This document shows, one piece after another, positions 12,818 through 23,505 of a stretch of DNA of 64,000 bases. Both the position numbers and the translations under genes were made by a program. Position 1 is the stretch's first letter. Each line of letters starts with the position of its first letter. The DNA is from Siphonodentalium dalli (lineage: Eukaryota; Mollusca; Scaphopoda; Gadilida; Siphonodentaliidae), in the NCBI GenBank assembly GCA_032622095.1, contig CP136068.1, positions 184,144,796 through 184,208,795 of the forward strand, read 5' to 3'. The notes beneath the pieces are model-generated. The model was not told the origin of the DNA and searched no databases. It saw nothing but the letters and a program-made list of their open reading frames with translations.

Positions 12818-13069
12818 TTTCTGATTTATCCAGATTTATGCACATTTATCCGGAATTTATGCAATGAATAAATTCCAGTTTTCATGCAGTGCAATTTCGA
12901 TCTATACACCAGATTTATCGATGTTTTAATGACATTTGGCCAGTTATCTCCTTTTTTGCTGCATCCTATACATAAAACAATGCAAAACGAGAAAAGTTGA
13001 TTTTTGTAAGACTGCTGTGGATGTTTCGACCGCACAATGATGAAACTATATATCGACAGAATATTTTAT

Positions 13070-13097
13070 TTTTATAGACAAAAGACAACCTAAATCG
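13070..13097 (-). repeat. Right terminal inverted repeat core
   Basis: 28 bp, exactly complementary to 9876-9903. Confidence 0.85.
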
Positions 13098-13550
13098 GTG
13101 ACAACAATATATATTAATAATAAAGTTTATATTTTTAAAAAGTAAATTAATAATTAATTAACAAAATTGACATAATAATTTCAATAATATTTTTATATTT
13201 AAAACATTAAATTAATAATTCCCACTTTTAAATTTAAATTTAATTAAAATTTAATTTTATATGCTTTCTTACCTTAATATTTGTATGTGCACTTTATAAA
13301 CTTCATTGAGTCACCTTTGTCATGTATTGAGTTTGATATCTTTTGTTAACAGTTTATAAATCATGTATGTCTCATGTTTGTTATTATATTGTATGTGTTT
13401 ATTATGATTAAATAAAGTATCATTTAAAATAAATGTATTCACTTTCTAAATTATTATTTCACAAAAAAAAAACCCAAATACCCCAAAACACAATAGTCTT
13501 AGAGTCGCCAATTAGTTAATCCGATTACCTATAACAGTAAGCACATAAGC
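13098..13550. other. AT-rich spacer
   Basis: Very AT-rich, with TTAATTAA-like words at 13140-13260 and AATAAA words near 13412 and 13428. No gene seen. Confidence 0.6.
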
Positions 13551-13552
13551 CG

Positions 13553-14060
13553 CTTGCACCTTTTAATTGGAGCCGGCCGCTTACACTTTATAGAACGAAA
13601 GAACGAAAAGTTGAATAAAAGTTGAATAAAATCAACAAATTTGTTAATTTAAAAACAATTCAAACGTTAATGTTTTCTATGTCATAACCCGGACATATGT
13701 ACTAAATTTCAGTCATAATCATTAATAAACAAAGAGGATAATGCGACATCAAGACCGCTTACACCTTTTATTTTGGAGCCGGTCGCATACATGTACACTT
13801 TCTAGTGTGTTTCAGAACGAAAAAGTTGAATAAAATAAACAAATTTGTGAATTTAAAAACAATTCAAACGTTATTGTATTCCATGTCGAAGCCCGGACAT
13901 ATACACCAAATTTCAATAATATTCATCGAGAAACAATGGACCAAACGCCATATAACACCCCGTATACACCTGTTATTTCGAACCGGCCTCGGCCTCGGCA
14001 TACACTTTATAGTGTGTCCCCATAATGGCACCTTCTATAGGTGGCGCCATAATCGTGAGC
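13553..14060. repeat. ~205-bp direct repeat, two copies plus a partial third
   Basis: Units begin GCTTRCACCTTTTAWTT near 13553 and 13757, with a diverged third at about 13966. Shared blocks are GGAGCCGG, AAGTTGAATAAAAT, AACAATTCAAACGTTA and CCCGGACATAT. Copies differ at several percent and by small indels. The unit is not recognised. Confidence 0.8.
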
Positions 14061-14561
14061 AAACTTCCTTAATTTGCAGCAGGTATCCATTTGTCATAAC
14101 AACTGCGTAGTTTAATTTGGAAAGTTCCCCAATTAATAGCGTAAATAGAGCGACTGTATTTGACAGAGAAGGCCTCTGTTATTGATTATCATGTTGCTAT
14201 ACACTAAAAAACGACAAATGCACATGCCTGTTCAATCGTAATAGTCTATTCTCCCCATGTTAAACGACATCCGCAAATACCAAATAACGCTAACCTACTG
14301 CAAATGTTTTACATGACAACTGTTAATATATTTGGGCTGAATTCATCTGATGTGGTATGATTCCTCAAAATAAACAACAAAACCATCGTTACTTGGAAAT
14401 GTAGTTTGGGCTAACATTTACACAAATCCTCCACCTCATTTATTTCGACACACACGTCAGTTGGAAATCCACTCCCATATCAGCACCCAAATTGGGTGAA
14501 ATGACACTCAAATAAACTATGATTAAACTCAAATGATAGAAAATGTGATTCTAATAAAACA

Positions 14562-14903
14562 ATGAATTACAACACTCTCACCGAGATAGCCTCACCAGTC
14601 AGAATTACAATCAAATTGTCTCTAGCGTACGTTGACACCGTTAGGAGACGAAGTTTGACAAAACAATTTAATATAGAAATATTAATACACGTGTATCTAT
14701 ATGATAATAGTGCTGCGAAGTATCTATGCGATGTGAGCGAGAGTTTGACTTGCGTACAAGTGACCAAATATGTCGATTCTTTGTGGGTGGTGGATGCCTG
14801 GCAAATTAATAAAGAGCATTTGGATATGCATAGTTCAGTACACAATGCTACAGTGTTTGGTGTGGCACTAATATACTATATGATGCATGAAGATCATATT
14901 TGA
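14562..14903 (+). CDS. Unrecognised 113-codon ORF
   Basis: ATG at 14562, stop TGA at 14901-14903. I do not recognise the product: it has no repeats, no signal peptide, and one mildly hydrophobic stretch at the C-terminus (VFGVALIYYMM). A 92-codon ORF is also open on the opposite strand across most of it, so coding status is doubtful. AATAAAGAGCATT lies inside it (14808-14820), and GACGCTCTTTATT starts at 14902 on the other strand. Both resemble the AATAAAGAGCG word of the Polinton relic and of the 11-kb inverted-repeat element. It could be a remnant of a related element or chance. Confidence 0.25.
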   Translation: MNYNTLTEIASPVRITIKLSLAYVDTVRRRSLTKQFNIEILIHVYLYDNSAAKYLCDVSESLTCVQVTKYVDSLWVVDAWQINKEHLDMHSSVHNATVFGVALIYYMMHEDHI

Positions 14904-15852
14904 CGCTCTTTATTAACTCCATGTGTAATAGCCATTCATTGTGATAACATGGGAGACTCAAAACAAAATGGCTTAAATGTGACCCCATGCACAGTTCTCA
15001 GGTTCATTATTTCCCAGTCGGATTTATGTGGATTTTGGAATATTCAGAAGATATCCACGACAAACCTGCCCCCAAACTCGGTTCTGATAATATATATATA
15101 TCAAGTTCAGCAGCTGAGTTAACAATTTCTCGCCTTTTATTGGGTCAATGTACATATACTATAGGGGTTTTCTCTGTTATATTCATAAAATAACCACTAA
15201 TTTTCTATAAACATGTTACAAAAATGATTTAAAAGTATTACAAATACCCCATAGTTAATCAATAAATAGGTAGTGTTAAACTTTTAAGAATTTTATTTTT
15301 TCCATTTTTGTACCTGAAATTTGTTATTTTGTGGGTAGGGTTAATGTTTTCATATAATTGTACTCTATGTTTAATTAAATTATCCATTTTTCATATTGTC
15401 GTATTCAGGACATGCTTGTGCACATTTTAAGACCATTTGCGATACATTCGATTATCAAATAAATCTCCAAACAATATAAAATTTACTAGGACATATATTT
15501 GAAAACTCGACACATTTTTGCGAACGTGAATGATATTTTCGTTAAAAAAAAAATTATTTCGCGGAAACTGTGGCAATATTGACTTATTTACAAAGTTAAA
15601 TATATACTGGATGTAATACATATCACGATTACAATAATATATCAATGTTATCTTGGTACCCAATGTGTGCCAATGAATCGCTCATTAGAAAATCAGCACA
15701 CATATTTGAAAGGGGACCCTTATTTTAAAGTGATGTAGAAATAATTGCCCAAAGCGGATTTTAGCGGATTTTGGATATAGTATTCGGGAGATATTCCCGC
15801 GTCCAATGACATAAAAATCGCTTCTCTACCAATTTCTTTTAGGTTCACTATT
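14904..15852. other. Non-coding, no feature recognised
   Basis: AT-rich. CTCTTTATTAACTCCATG at 14906-14923 resembles 39800-39820 in the large inverted-repeat element. Nothing else supported. Confidence 0.4.
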
Positions 15853-16063
15853 TTGTTCGCCTTCTCCGACTATACTATAAGGGATAAGGCCTATGTGGAT
15901 ACGCTGAACATAATTACATGCATTGCCGAAATCCACTATAATTACGACGACCTTTGTGAACAACGCATGGGCGAGAGTCATAACAAACAACGCATGGGCG
16001 AGAGTCATAACAAACAACGCATGGGCGAGAGTCATAACAAACAACGCATGGGCGAGAGTCATA
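15853..16063 (+). pseudogene. Left piece of a split open frame ending in a 9-residue repeat
   Basis: An open frame (no ATG near its start, so the true beginning is unknown) that runs into four 27-bp repeats encoding NKQRMGESH. It is interrupted by LINE A. The frame resumes at about 20755 with the same repeat in the same phase: the last left unit ends GAGAGTCATA and the right side continues ACAAAC, restoring the 27-bp period without loss. It is therefore the 5' portion of the frame at 20755-23176. No known domain was recognised. Confidence 0.5.
15957..16063 (+). repeat. 27-bp coding minisatellite, left half (4 copies)
   Basis: Unit AACAACGCATGGGCGAGAGT followed by CATAACA, translated NKQRMGESH. 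The copies are essentially identical. The other half of the array is at 20755-20880. Confidence 0.9.
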
Positions 16064-16519
16064 AATGGGCTTCAACAAACCAACAAACTCGCCGTGAACA
16101 CTGATAAAACTAAATGTATGGTGTTTAGATCTAGGAAAGCTAAAACTTCACCAGACTTTCACATTGGAAATCAAAAGTTGGAAAATGTCACTGAATACAA
16201 CTATCTTGGAATTAAATTTAGTAATACTTGTAGATTCATACATACAATGGAAGAGTTAAGTGCTAAAGGTCTCAAAGCAATGCATTCACTAATTAATGCA
16301 TGTACAAAAGACGCTCCGATTCCAATATCAACGTCTTTAAAACTCTTCGATAGATTAATTAAGCCGATACTGTTATAAGGAATCGAATTATGGGGCGTTG
16401 AAATAACCACTAAAAATCACGACCGCCTGCCATGTGAAAAGGTACACTTAAAATACTGTAAAAGGTTACTCGGAGTCGGTAAATTTTCTTCAAACAACGC
16501 TGTCCACCCTGAGTTAGGG
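16064..16519 (+). pseudogene. LINE A reverse transcriptase C-terminal fragment, part 1
   Basis: Encodes the segment after the YADD region of a non-LTR reverse transcriptase: NTDKTKCMVF (thumb start), YLGIKF and PILL, then TAA, then ELWGVE. One in-frame TAA at 16376-16378 replaces the usual Tyr codon. It ends at PELG, where the Foldback-like element is inserted. Confidence 0.8.
16510..16519 (+). repeat. Target-site duplication, left copy (TGAGTTAGGG)
   Basis: Ten bases identical to 19885-19894, immediately outside the inverted ends of the Foldback-like insertion. Confidence 0.85.
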
Positions 16520-19500
16520 TAGATATGTCCAGATTTGGTGCAGGAAATATACGTTATGCATTTGTAACCTGGTTACATAGGTTACATTTGCAAGTCGTTT
16601 CAAAAATGCGACGTGTTTTCGCGGTTACGGTTACATTTGGAAGTCGTTTCAAAAATGCGACGTGTTTTCGCAGTTATGTTACAAATGATTGGCAGAGAAT
16701 AACTCCAAATAGAAAAATGAAAATATTTCACCCATCCTTGTTAAAAACGGGTTAAAAAGTTACATTTACAAGTCGTTTCAAAAATGCGACGTGTTTTCGC
16801 GGTTACGGTTACATTTGGAAGTCGTTTAAAAAATGCGACGTGTTTTCGCTGTTACGGTTACAAATGATTGGCAGAGAATAACTCCAACTAGAAAAATATT
16901 TCACCCATCCTTGTTAAAAACGGGTTACAAAGTTACATTTGCAAGTCGTTTAAAAAAATGAGACGTGTTTTCGCGGTTACGGTTACATTTGGAAGTCGTT
17001 TAAAAAATGCGACGTGTTTTCGCGGTTACGGTTACAAATGATTGGCAGAGAATAACTCCAACTAGAAAAATGAAAATATTTCACCCATCCTTGTTAAAAA
17101 CGGGTTACAAAGTTACATTTGCAAGTCGTTTCAAAAATGCGACGAGTTTTCGCGGTTACGGTTACATTTGGAAGTCGTTTCAAAAATGCGACGTGTTTTC
17201 GCGGTTACGGTAACAAATGATTGGCAGAGAATAACTCCAATTAGAAAAATGAAAATATTTCACCCATCCTTGTTAAAAACGGGTTACAAAGTTACATTTG
17301 CAAGTCGTTTCAAAAATGCGACGAGTTTTCGCGGTTACGGTTACATTTGGAAGTCGTTTAAAAAATGCGACGTGTTTTCGCTGTTACGGTTACAAATGAT
17401 TGGCAGAGAATAACTCCAACTAGAAAAATGAAAATATTTCACCCATCCTTGTTAAAAACGGGTTACACAGTTACATTTGGAAGTCGTTTCAAAAATGCGA
17501 CGTGTTTTCGCGGTTACGGTTACATTTGGAAGTCGTTTAAAAAATGCGACGTGTTTTCGCGGTTACGGTTACAAATGATTGGCAGAGAATATCTCCAACA
17601 AGCAAAATGAAAATATTTCACCTATCCTTGTTAAAAAGGGTTACAAAGTTACATTTTCAAGTCGTTTCAAAAATGCGACGTGTTTTCGCGGTTACGGTTA
17701 CAAATGATTAGCAGAGAATAACTCCAACTAGAAAAATGAAAATATTTCACCTATCCTTGTTAAAAAATGGTTACAAAGTTACATTTGCAAGTCGTTTCAA
17801 AAATGCGACGTGTTTTCGCGGTTATGGTTACATTTGGAATTCGTTTCAAAAATGCGACGTGTTTTCGCGGTTACGGTTACATTTGGAAGTCGTTTCAAAA
17901 ATGCAACGTGTTTTCGCGGTTACGGTTACAAATGTTGGCAGAGAATAATACCAACTAGAAAAATGAAAATATTTCACCCATCCTTGTTAAAAACGGGTTA
18001 CAAAGTTACATTTGGAAGTCGTTTCAAAAATGCGACGTGTTTTCGCGGTTACGGTTACAAATGATTAGCAGAGAATAACTCCAACTAGAAAAATGAAAAT
18101 ATTTCACCTATCCTTGTTTAAAAATGTTACAAAGTTACATTTGCAAGTCTTTTTAAAAATGCGACGTGTTTTCGCGGTTATGGTTACATTTGGAAGTCGT
18201 TTCAAAAATGCGACGTGTTTTCGCGGTTACGGTTACATTTGGAAGTCGTTTCAAAAATGCGACGTGTTTTCGCGGTTACGGTTACATATGATTGGCAGAG
18301 AATAACTCCAACTAGAAAAATGAAAATATTTCACCCATCCTTGTTAAAAACGGGTTACAAAGTTACATTTGCAAGTCGTTTCCAATACGCGACGTGTTTT
18401 CGCGGTTACGGTTACATTTGGAAGTCGTTTCAAGAATGCGACGTGTTTTCGCGGTTATGGTTACATTTGGAATTCGTTTCAAAAATGCGACGTGTTTTCG
18501 CGGTTACGGTTACATTTGGAAGTCGTTTCAAAAATGCGACGTGTTTTCGCGGTTACGGTTACAAATGATTGGCAGAGAATAATTCCAACTAGAAAAATGA
18601 AAATATTTCACCCATCCTTGTTAAAAACGGGTTACAAACTTACATTTGCAAGTCGTTTCCAATACGCGACGTGTTTTCGCGGTTACGGTTACATTTGGAA
18701 GTCGTTTCAAAAATGCGACGTGTTTTCGAGGTTATGGTTACAAATGATTGGCATAGAATAACCCCAACTAGAAAAATGAAAATATTTCACCGATCCTTGT
18801 TAAAAACGGGTTACAAAGTTACATTTGGAAGTCGTTTCAAAAATGCGACGTGTTTTCGCGGTTACGGTTACATTTGGAAGTCGTTTCAAAAATGCGACGT
18901 GTTTTCGCGGAAACTGTTACAAACGATTGGCAGAGAATAACCGTAACCACGAAAACACGTCGCATTTTTGAAACGACTTGCAAATGTAACTTTGTAACCC
19001 ATTTTTAACAAGGATGGGTGAAATATTTTCATTTTTCTAGTTGGAGTTATTCTGTGCCAATCATTTGTAACCGTAACCGCGAAAACACGTCCCATTATTT
19101 AAACGACTTGCAAATGTAACCGTAACCGCGAAAACACGTCGCATTTTTGAAACGACTTGCAAATGTAACTTTGTAACCAGTTTTTAACAAGGATCGGTGA
19201 AATATTTTCATTTTTCTCGTTGGAGTTATTCCCTGCCAATCATTTGTAACCGTAACCGCGAAAACACGTCGCATTTTTGAAACGACTTCCAAATGTAACC
19301 GTAACCGCGAAAACACGTCGCATTTTTTAAACGACTTGCAAATGTAACTTTGTAACACGTTTTTAACAAAGGATGGGTGAAATATTTTCATTTTTCTAGT
19401 TGGAGTTATTCTCTGCCAATAATTTGTAACCGTAACCGCGAAAACACGTCGCATTTTTGAAACGACTTCCAAATGTAACCGTAACCGCGAAAACACGTCG

Positions 19501-19884
19501 CATTTTTGAAACGACTTGCACATGTAACTTTGTAACACGTTTTTAACAAAGGATGGGTGAAATAGTTTCATTTTTCTAGTTGGAGTTATTCTCTGCCAAT
19601 AATTTGTAACCGTAACCGCTAAAACATGTCGCATTTTTTAAACGACTTCCAAATGTAACCGTAACCGCGAAAACACGTCGCATTTTTGAAACGACTTCCA
19701 AATGTAACTTTGTATTTCCTAATGTAAAAAAAAAATAGGGCGCCTTTGTAACCGGGTTATTGGTCGCAGCTAACGTACAAGCAAACGTTGAGTCGACTTG
19801 GAAAAAAATGCACGACGTATTAGTAACACAGTAACTGGTTACAAATGCGTCGTATTTTTTTTCTGCACCAAAATCTGCCATATA
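16520..19884. mobile_element. Foldback-like element: arms made of tandem repeats, inside LINE A
   Basis: The ends are imperfect inverted repeats of about 55 bp: ATATGTCCAGATTTGGTGCAG near 16523 and its complement at 19863-19883, both followed inward by GCATTTGTAACC. Between them the sequence is a tandem array of two modules: ~50 bp (ACATTTGGAAGTCG, AAAATGCGACGTG, TTTTCGCGGTTACGG) and ~90 bp (ACAAATGATTGGCAGAGAAT, CACCCATCCTTGTTAAAAAC). The array runs in + orientation at 16560-18940 and in - orientation at 18941-19720, so the arms fold back on each other. The 10-bp duplication and repeat-built arms resemble Drosophila FB elements and some Mutator-like elements. No transposase is present. The many ORFs in it are by-products of the repeat. 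Confidence 0.85.
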
Positions 19885-19894
19885 TGAGTTAGGG
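19885..19894 (+). repeat. Target-site duplication, right copy (TGAGTTAGGG)
   Basis: Second copy of the 10-bp duplication. LINE A coding resumes directly from it. Confidence 0.85.
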
Positions 19895-20600
19895 AGCCAC
19901 CCACTATTCATTGATGTGCACATGCAGACTTTCATCATATGTAATTAAGTTAATGTCACGGTCGGACTGTAATCTTCTCCGCAGTGGGGGTTGGAACAAC
20001 AGATGGCATCGGTTAAAAAATCAATCTTTAAAAGGCAGAATCACTGGGGTGGAATATTGCAGACCTCCAAAACGCTGGTCCCGCACTGGGTCAATTCAAA
20101 AGAAATCTTATTGAAGATTATTATATATATTTTAGACAGAGTCTCACTGACGAATGTTCAAAAACGGGAAGTAATAAGTTACGAACATACGACTTTTCAA
20201 ACTTAAGTACGAAATAGAACCTTATCTTCTTCACACAACATCAATAGAAAATAGAATCGTTTTCACTAGACTGCGAATAAGTAATCATAAATTGGCTATT
20301 GAAAAGGGACGCCACACACAACCGCCGACGGCAGTGGAACAAAGGTTTTGTATATTGTGTTCCGATAATGCTATTGAAGACGAAAAACATTTTCTTTTAG
20401 AGTGCAGCGCTTACCGCACACAACGTCTCGAGCTCACAAACCTTATGAAGACACAGTTCTCAGACTTTGAAAGCATGACCCAAACTGAACAGCTTGTCAA
20501 AATCTTATCCAACAATGTGTCAAATACATGCACTTCGATTTGTCATATGATCCGAAAATTATTCTCCGCACGTGATGAGCATCGTATCATAAATCGATGA
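19885..20600 (+). pseudogene. LINE A C-terminal fragment, part 2
   Basis: Continues LINE A after the insertion: ELGSHPLFID, then pieces in shifting frames (stops near 19950-19970, frameshifts near 20200-20290), and the C-terminal domain at 20292-20600 with RISNHKLAIEKGR and C-x2-C...HFLLEC. This is the usual zinc-knuckle end of Jockey/CR1-type ORF2 proteins. The stop is TGA at 20598-20600. Confidence 0.8.
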
Positions 20601-20756
20601 ACAAATACAGAATAGATGATCCATTGCACATTCAGCTTGACCTTATATTAATATCATTTATTATACTGTTCAATACACAATGTACAATTATATGTCATTA
20701 TGTATGCATACTGTCCTTATAAGGATGTTTTTGCCAATTAAACTTATCTTATCTTA
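20601..20756 (+). other. LINE A 3' untranslated end and (CTTAT)n tail
   Basis: Short A/T-rich tail after the stop, finishing CCAATTAAACTTATCTTATC then TTA, where the 27-bp array resumes. Short pentamer tails of this kind are common at the 3' ends of such LINEs. Confidence 0.7.
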
Positions 20757-20880
20757 ACAAACAACGCATGGGCGAGATTCATAACAAACAACGCATGGGC
20801 GAGAGTCATAACAAACAACGCATGGGCGAGAGTCATAACAAACAATGCATGGGCGAGAGTCATAACAAACAACGCATGGT
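20755..20880 (+). repeat. 27-bp coding minisatellite, right half (~4.5 copies)
   Basis: Same unit and phase as 15957-16063. One copy has ATTCAT for AGTCAT and one has AATGCATGG. It runs directly into the open frame to 23176. Confidence 0.9.
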
Positions 20881-23176
20881 ATACTGTTTTGACCACGTGC
20901 CCCAAACTGTATGGCCCAGTGACAGAGACACGCCCACGGTAGTCTGTTCACTTTATCAGTCGGAATACGACTCGCACTCAGAAACTGATTATGAGTACCG
21001 GAATATTCAAGATAAAATAATTAATTACGGGACACCTGCTAACACCGACCTCTATCAATTAACTCCACTTGAAAACGATTTGGAGCATATCACAGCGGAC
21101 TGTGAGTGTCATGGTGTAGTAAAAAAAGACCCCATTATTAAGCTAGAATCTAAACACCTATCAGATATTATTACGCTAGAATCTAAACACCTATCAGATA
21201 TTATTACGCTAGAATCTAAACACCTATCAGATATTATTACGCTAGAAACTAAACACCTATCAGATATTATTACGCTAGAACCTAAACACCTATCAGATAT
21301 TATTAAGCTAGAATCTAAACACCTATCAGATATTATTACGCTAGAATCTAAACACCTATCAGATATTATTACGCTAGAATCTAAACACCTATCAGATATT
21401 ATTAAGCTAGAATCTAAACACCTATCAGATATTATTAAGCTAGAATCTAAACACCTATCAGATATTATTACGCTAGAATCTAAACACCTATCAGATATTA
21501 TTACGCTAGAATCTAAACACCTATCAGATATTATTAAGCTAGAATCTAAACACCTATCAGATATTATTACGCTAGAATCTAAACACCTATCAGATATTAT
21601 TACGCTAGAATCTAAACACCTATCAGATATTATTAAGCTAGAATCAAAACACCTATCAGATATTATTACGCTAGAATCTAAACACCTATCAGATATTATT
21701 AAGCTAGAATCTAAACACCTATTATATATTATTAAGCTAGAATCTAAACACCTATCAGATATTATTACGCTAGAATCTAAACACCTATCAGATATTATTA
21801 CGCTAGAATCTAAACACCTATCAGATATTATTACGCTAGAATCTAAACACCTATCAGATATTATTAAGCAAAAATCTAAACACCTATCAGATATTATTAC
21901 GCTAGAATCTAAACACCTATCAGATATTATTAAGCTAGAATCTAAACACCTATCAGATATTATTACGCTAGAATCTAAACACCTATCAGATATTATTACG
22001 CTAGAACCTAAACTCCTATCAGATATTATTAAGCTAGAATCTAAACACCTATCAGATATTATTAAGCTAGAATCTAAACACCTATCAGATATTATTACGC
22101 TAGAATCTAAACACCTATCATATATTATTACGCTAGAATCTAAACACCTATCAGATATTATTAAGCTAGAATCTAAACACCTATCAGATATTATTACGCT
22201 AGAATCTAAACACCTATCAGATATTATTAAGCTAGAATCTAAACACCTATCAGATATTATTAAGCTAGAATCTAAACACCTATCAGATATTATTACGCTA
22301 GAATCTAAACACCTATCAGATATTATTACGCTAGAATCTAAACACCTATCAGATATTATTACGCTAGAATCTAAACACCTATCAGATATTATTACGCTAG
22401 AATCTAAACACCTATCAGATATTATTAAGCTAGAATCTAAACACCTATCAGATATTATTAAGCTAGAATCTAAACACCTATCAGATATTATTAAGCTAGA
22501 ATCTAAACACCTATCAGATATTATTACGCTAGAATCTAAACACCTATCAGATATTATTACGCTAGAATCTAAACACCTATCAGATATTATTAAGCTAGAA
22601 TCTAAACACCTATCAGATATTATTACGCTAGAATCTAAACACCTATCAGATATTATTACGCTAGAATCTAAACACCTATCAGATATTATTACGCTAGAAT
22701 CTAAACACCTATCAGATATTATTAAGCTAGAACCTAAACACCTATCAGATATTATTAAGCTAGAATCTAAACACCTATCAGATATTATTACGCTAGAATC
22801 TAAACACCTATTAGATATTATTACGCTAGAACCTAAACACCTATCAGATATTATTAAGCTAGAACCTAAATACCTATCAGATATTTTAAAAGACGCACGA
22901 GAGTTACTAGATAACACGAATGCAAATATATGTTCTTTATCTTATAAGAGTGTTCATTCATTAAAGATGCTCGATAGTGCGATCAATTGTAAAATATCCG
23001 ACCGAGCTAGCGGACGCTCATTACATACATGCTTTCCGACATGCCATTTAGATGACGAATATAATATTTATAACGATACCCGGGATCGAATTTTAAATTT
23101 ACCAAAAAATGTTGCATTTCTACCACATATATCAAGGTTTTTAAAGGGGTACACACTGAGTGCACCAAATTCATAG
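20755..23176 (+). CDS. Long repeat-bearing open frame, probable N-terminal part of LINE B
   Basis: An open frame of about 800 codons to TAG at 23174-23176. Order: NKQRMGESH repeats; a unique acidic/polar segment of about 90 residues; 53 consecutive 11-residue repeats (21140-22888), consensus K/T-LESKHLSDII; and a unique tail (KDARELLDNTN...HLDDEYNIYND). I recognise no enzyme domain. Directly after the stop, another frame carries KSDEIYNTENENLSDT, then an Asp-rich stretch and a LINE endonuclease, so I infer that this is the N-terminal region of LINE B's protein, now cut by a frameshift near 23165. Alternatives are an independent repeat protein or a chance-open minisatellite. The frame is split upstream by LINE A (see 15853-16063). 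Confidence 0.45.
21140..22888 (+). repeat. 33-bp minisatellite, 53 units in frame
   Basis: Exactly 1749 bp = 53 x 33. Unit: AMG CTAGAATCTAAACACC TATCAGATATTATT, where M is A or C. The only frequent difference is the first codon (ACG Thr or AAG Lys); rarer ones are CCT for TCT (Pro for Ser), AAGCAAAAA at 21868, TTATAT at 21722 and TCATAT near 22119. The unit has no stop in this frame and none in one - strand frame, which creates a mirror ORF at 21109-22917. Confidence 0.97.
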
Positions 23177-23472
23177 GAAAAAGTGATGAAATATACAATA
23201 CCGAAAACGAGAACTTGTCTGACACAGTCCCAATTTCAGATGTATTGAAACAAACTAGAGAGTAGAGAATTAATTGATAGTGATAATTATATATGTATTG
23301 ATATTGATTATGGCGATTATGATTATGATGATAATGATGAGGATGATGATTACTATGTTGATGGTGGTGAGGATGATGATGGTGTTTGTGATGATGATGA
23401 AGATGATGATGGCGGTGACGATGATTGAGATCATGATGACGGCCACGATGATAATGATGATGATGATGTCGT

Positions 23473-23505
<33 letters not shown>

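Larger units (their letters stand above)
9876..13097. mobile_element. Non-autonomous inverted-repeat element carrying a satellite array
   Basis: The outer ends are an exact 28-bp inverted repeat: 9876-9903 (CGATTTAGGTTGTCTTTTGT then CTATAAAA) against 13070-13097. Similarity resumes further in: TAGTTTCATCATTGTG at 9979-9994 matches the complement near 13034-13048. The ends therefore continue to about 10000 and 13026, with an extra ~46 bp on the left side. The interior has no transposase-like ORF; it holds the higher-order satellite (about 10860-12090) and a cluster of TTTATTCA/TGAATAAA palindromes (12607-12817). I found no convincing target-site duplication, so the exact ends could lie a few bases outside. 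It may be a Helentron-like or MITE-like carrier of satellite DNA; the class is unresolved. Confidence 0.7.
16064..20756 (+). mobile_element. LINE A: 5'-truncated non-LTR retrotransposon, itself split by a Foldback-like element
   Basis: Two coding remnants: 16064-16519, from just downstream of the reverse transcriptase active site (NTDKTKCMVF, YNYLGIKFS, then a TAA where a Tyr is expected before GIELWG), and 19885-20600, the C-terminal region with FCILCS...HFLLEC, a CCHC-type knuckle. The 3' end is an A/T-rich tail ending CTTATCTTATCTTA (20743-20756). Removing the 3365-bp insertion at 16520-19884 rejoins the reading at PELG, followed by SHPLFID, a sequence typical for this part of Jockey/CR1-type ORF2. 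The LINE landed within the 27-bp minisatellite. Stops and frameshifts make it non-functional, and the catalytic core is absent because of 5' truncation. Confidence 0.85.

Noticed and set aside
16525-19634. Many ORFs (62-179 codons) with RVFAVTVT or KNATCFRGYGY
   Set aside because: Products of the Foldback-like tandem array, in several frames and both orientations.
21140-22888. CRISPR-like array
   Set aside because: Direct tandem repeats with no unique spacers; same for 55553-56077.
21109-22917. 602-codon - strand ORF (DRCLDSSVIIS repeats)
   Set aside because: Mirror of the 33-bp minisatellite; the + strand frame continues into unique protein-like sequence on both sides and this one does not.
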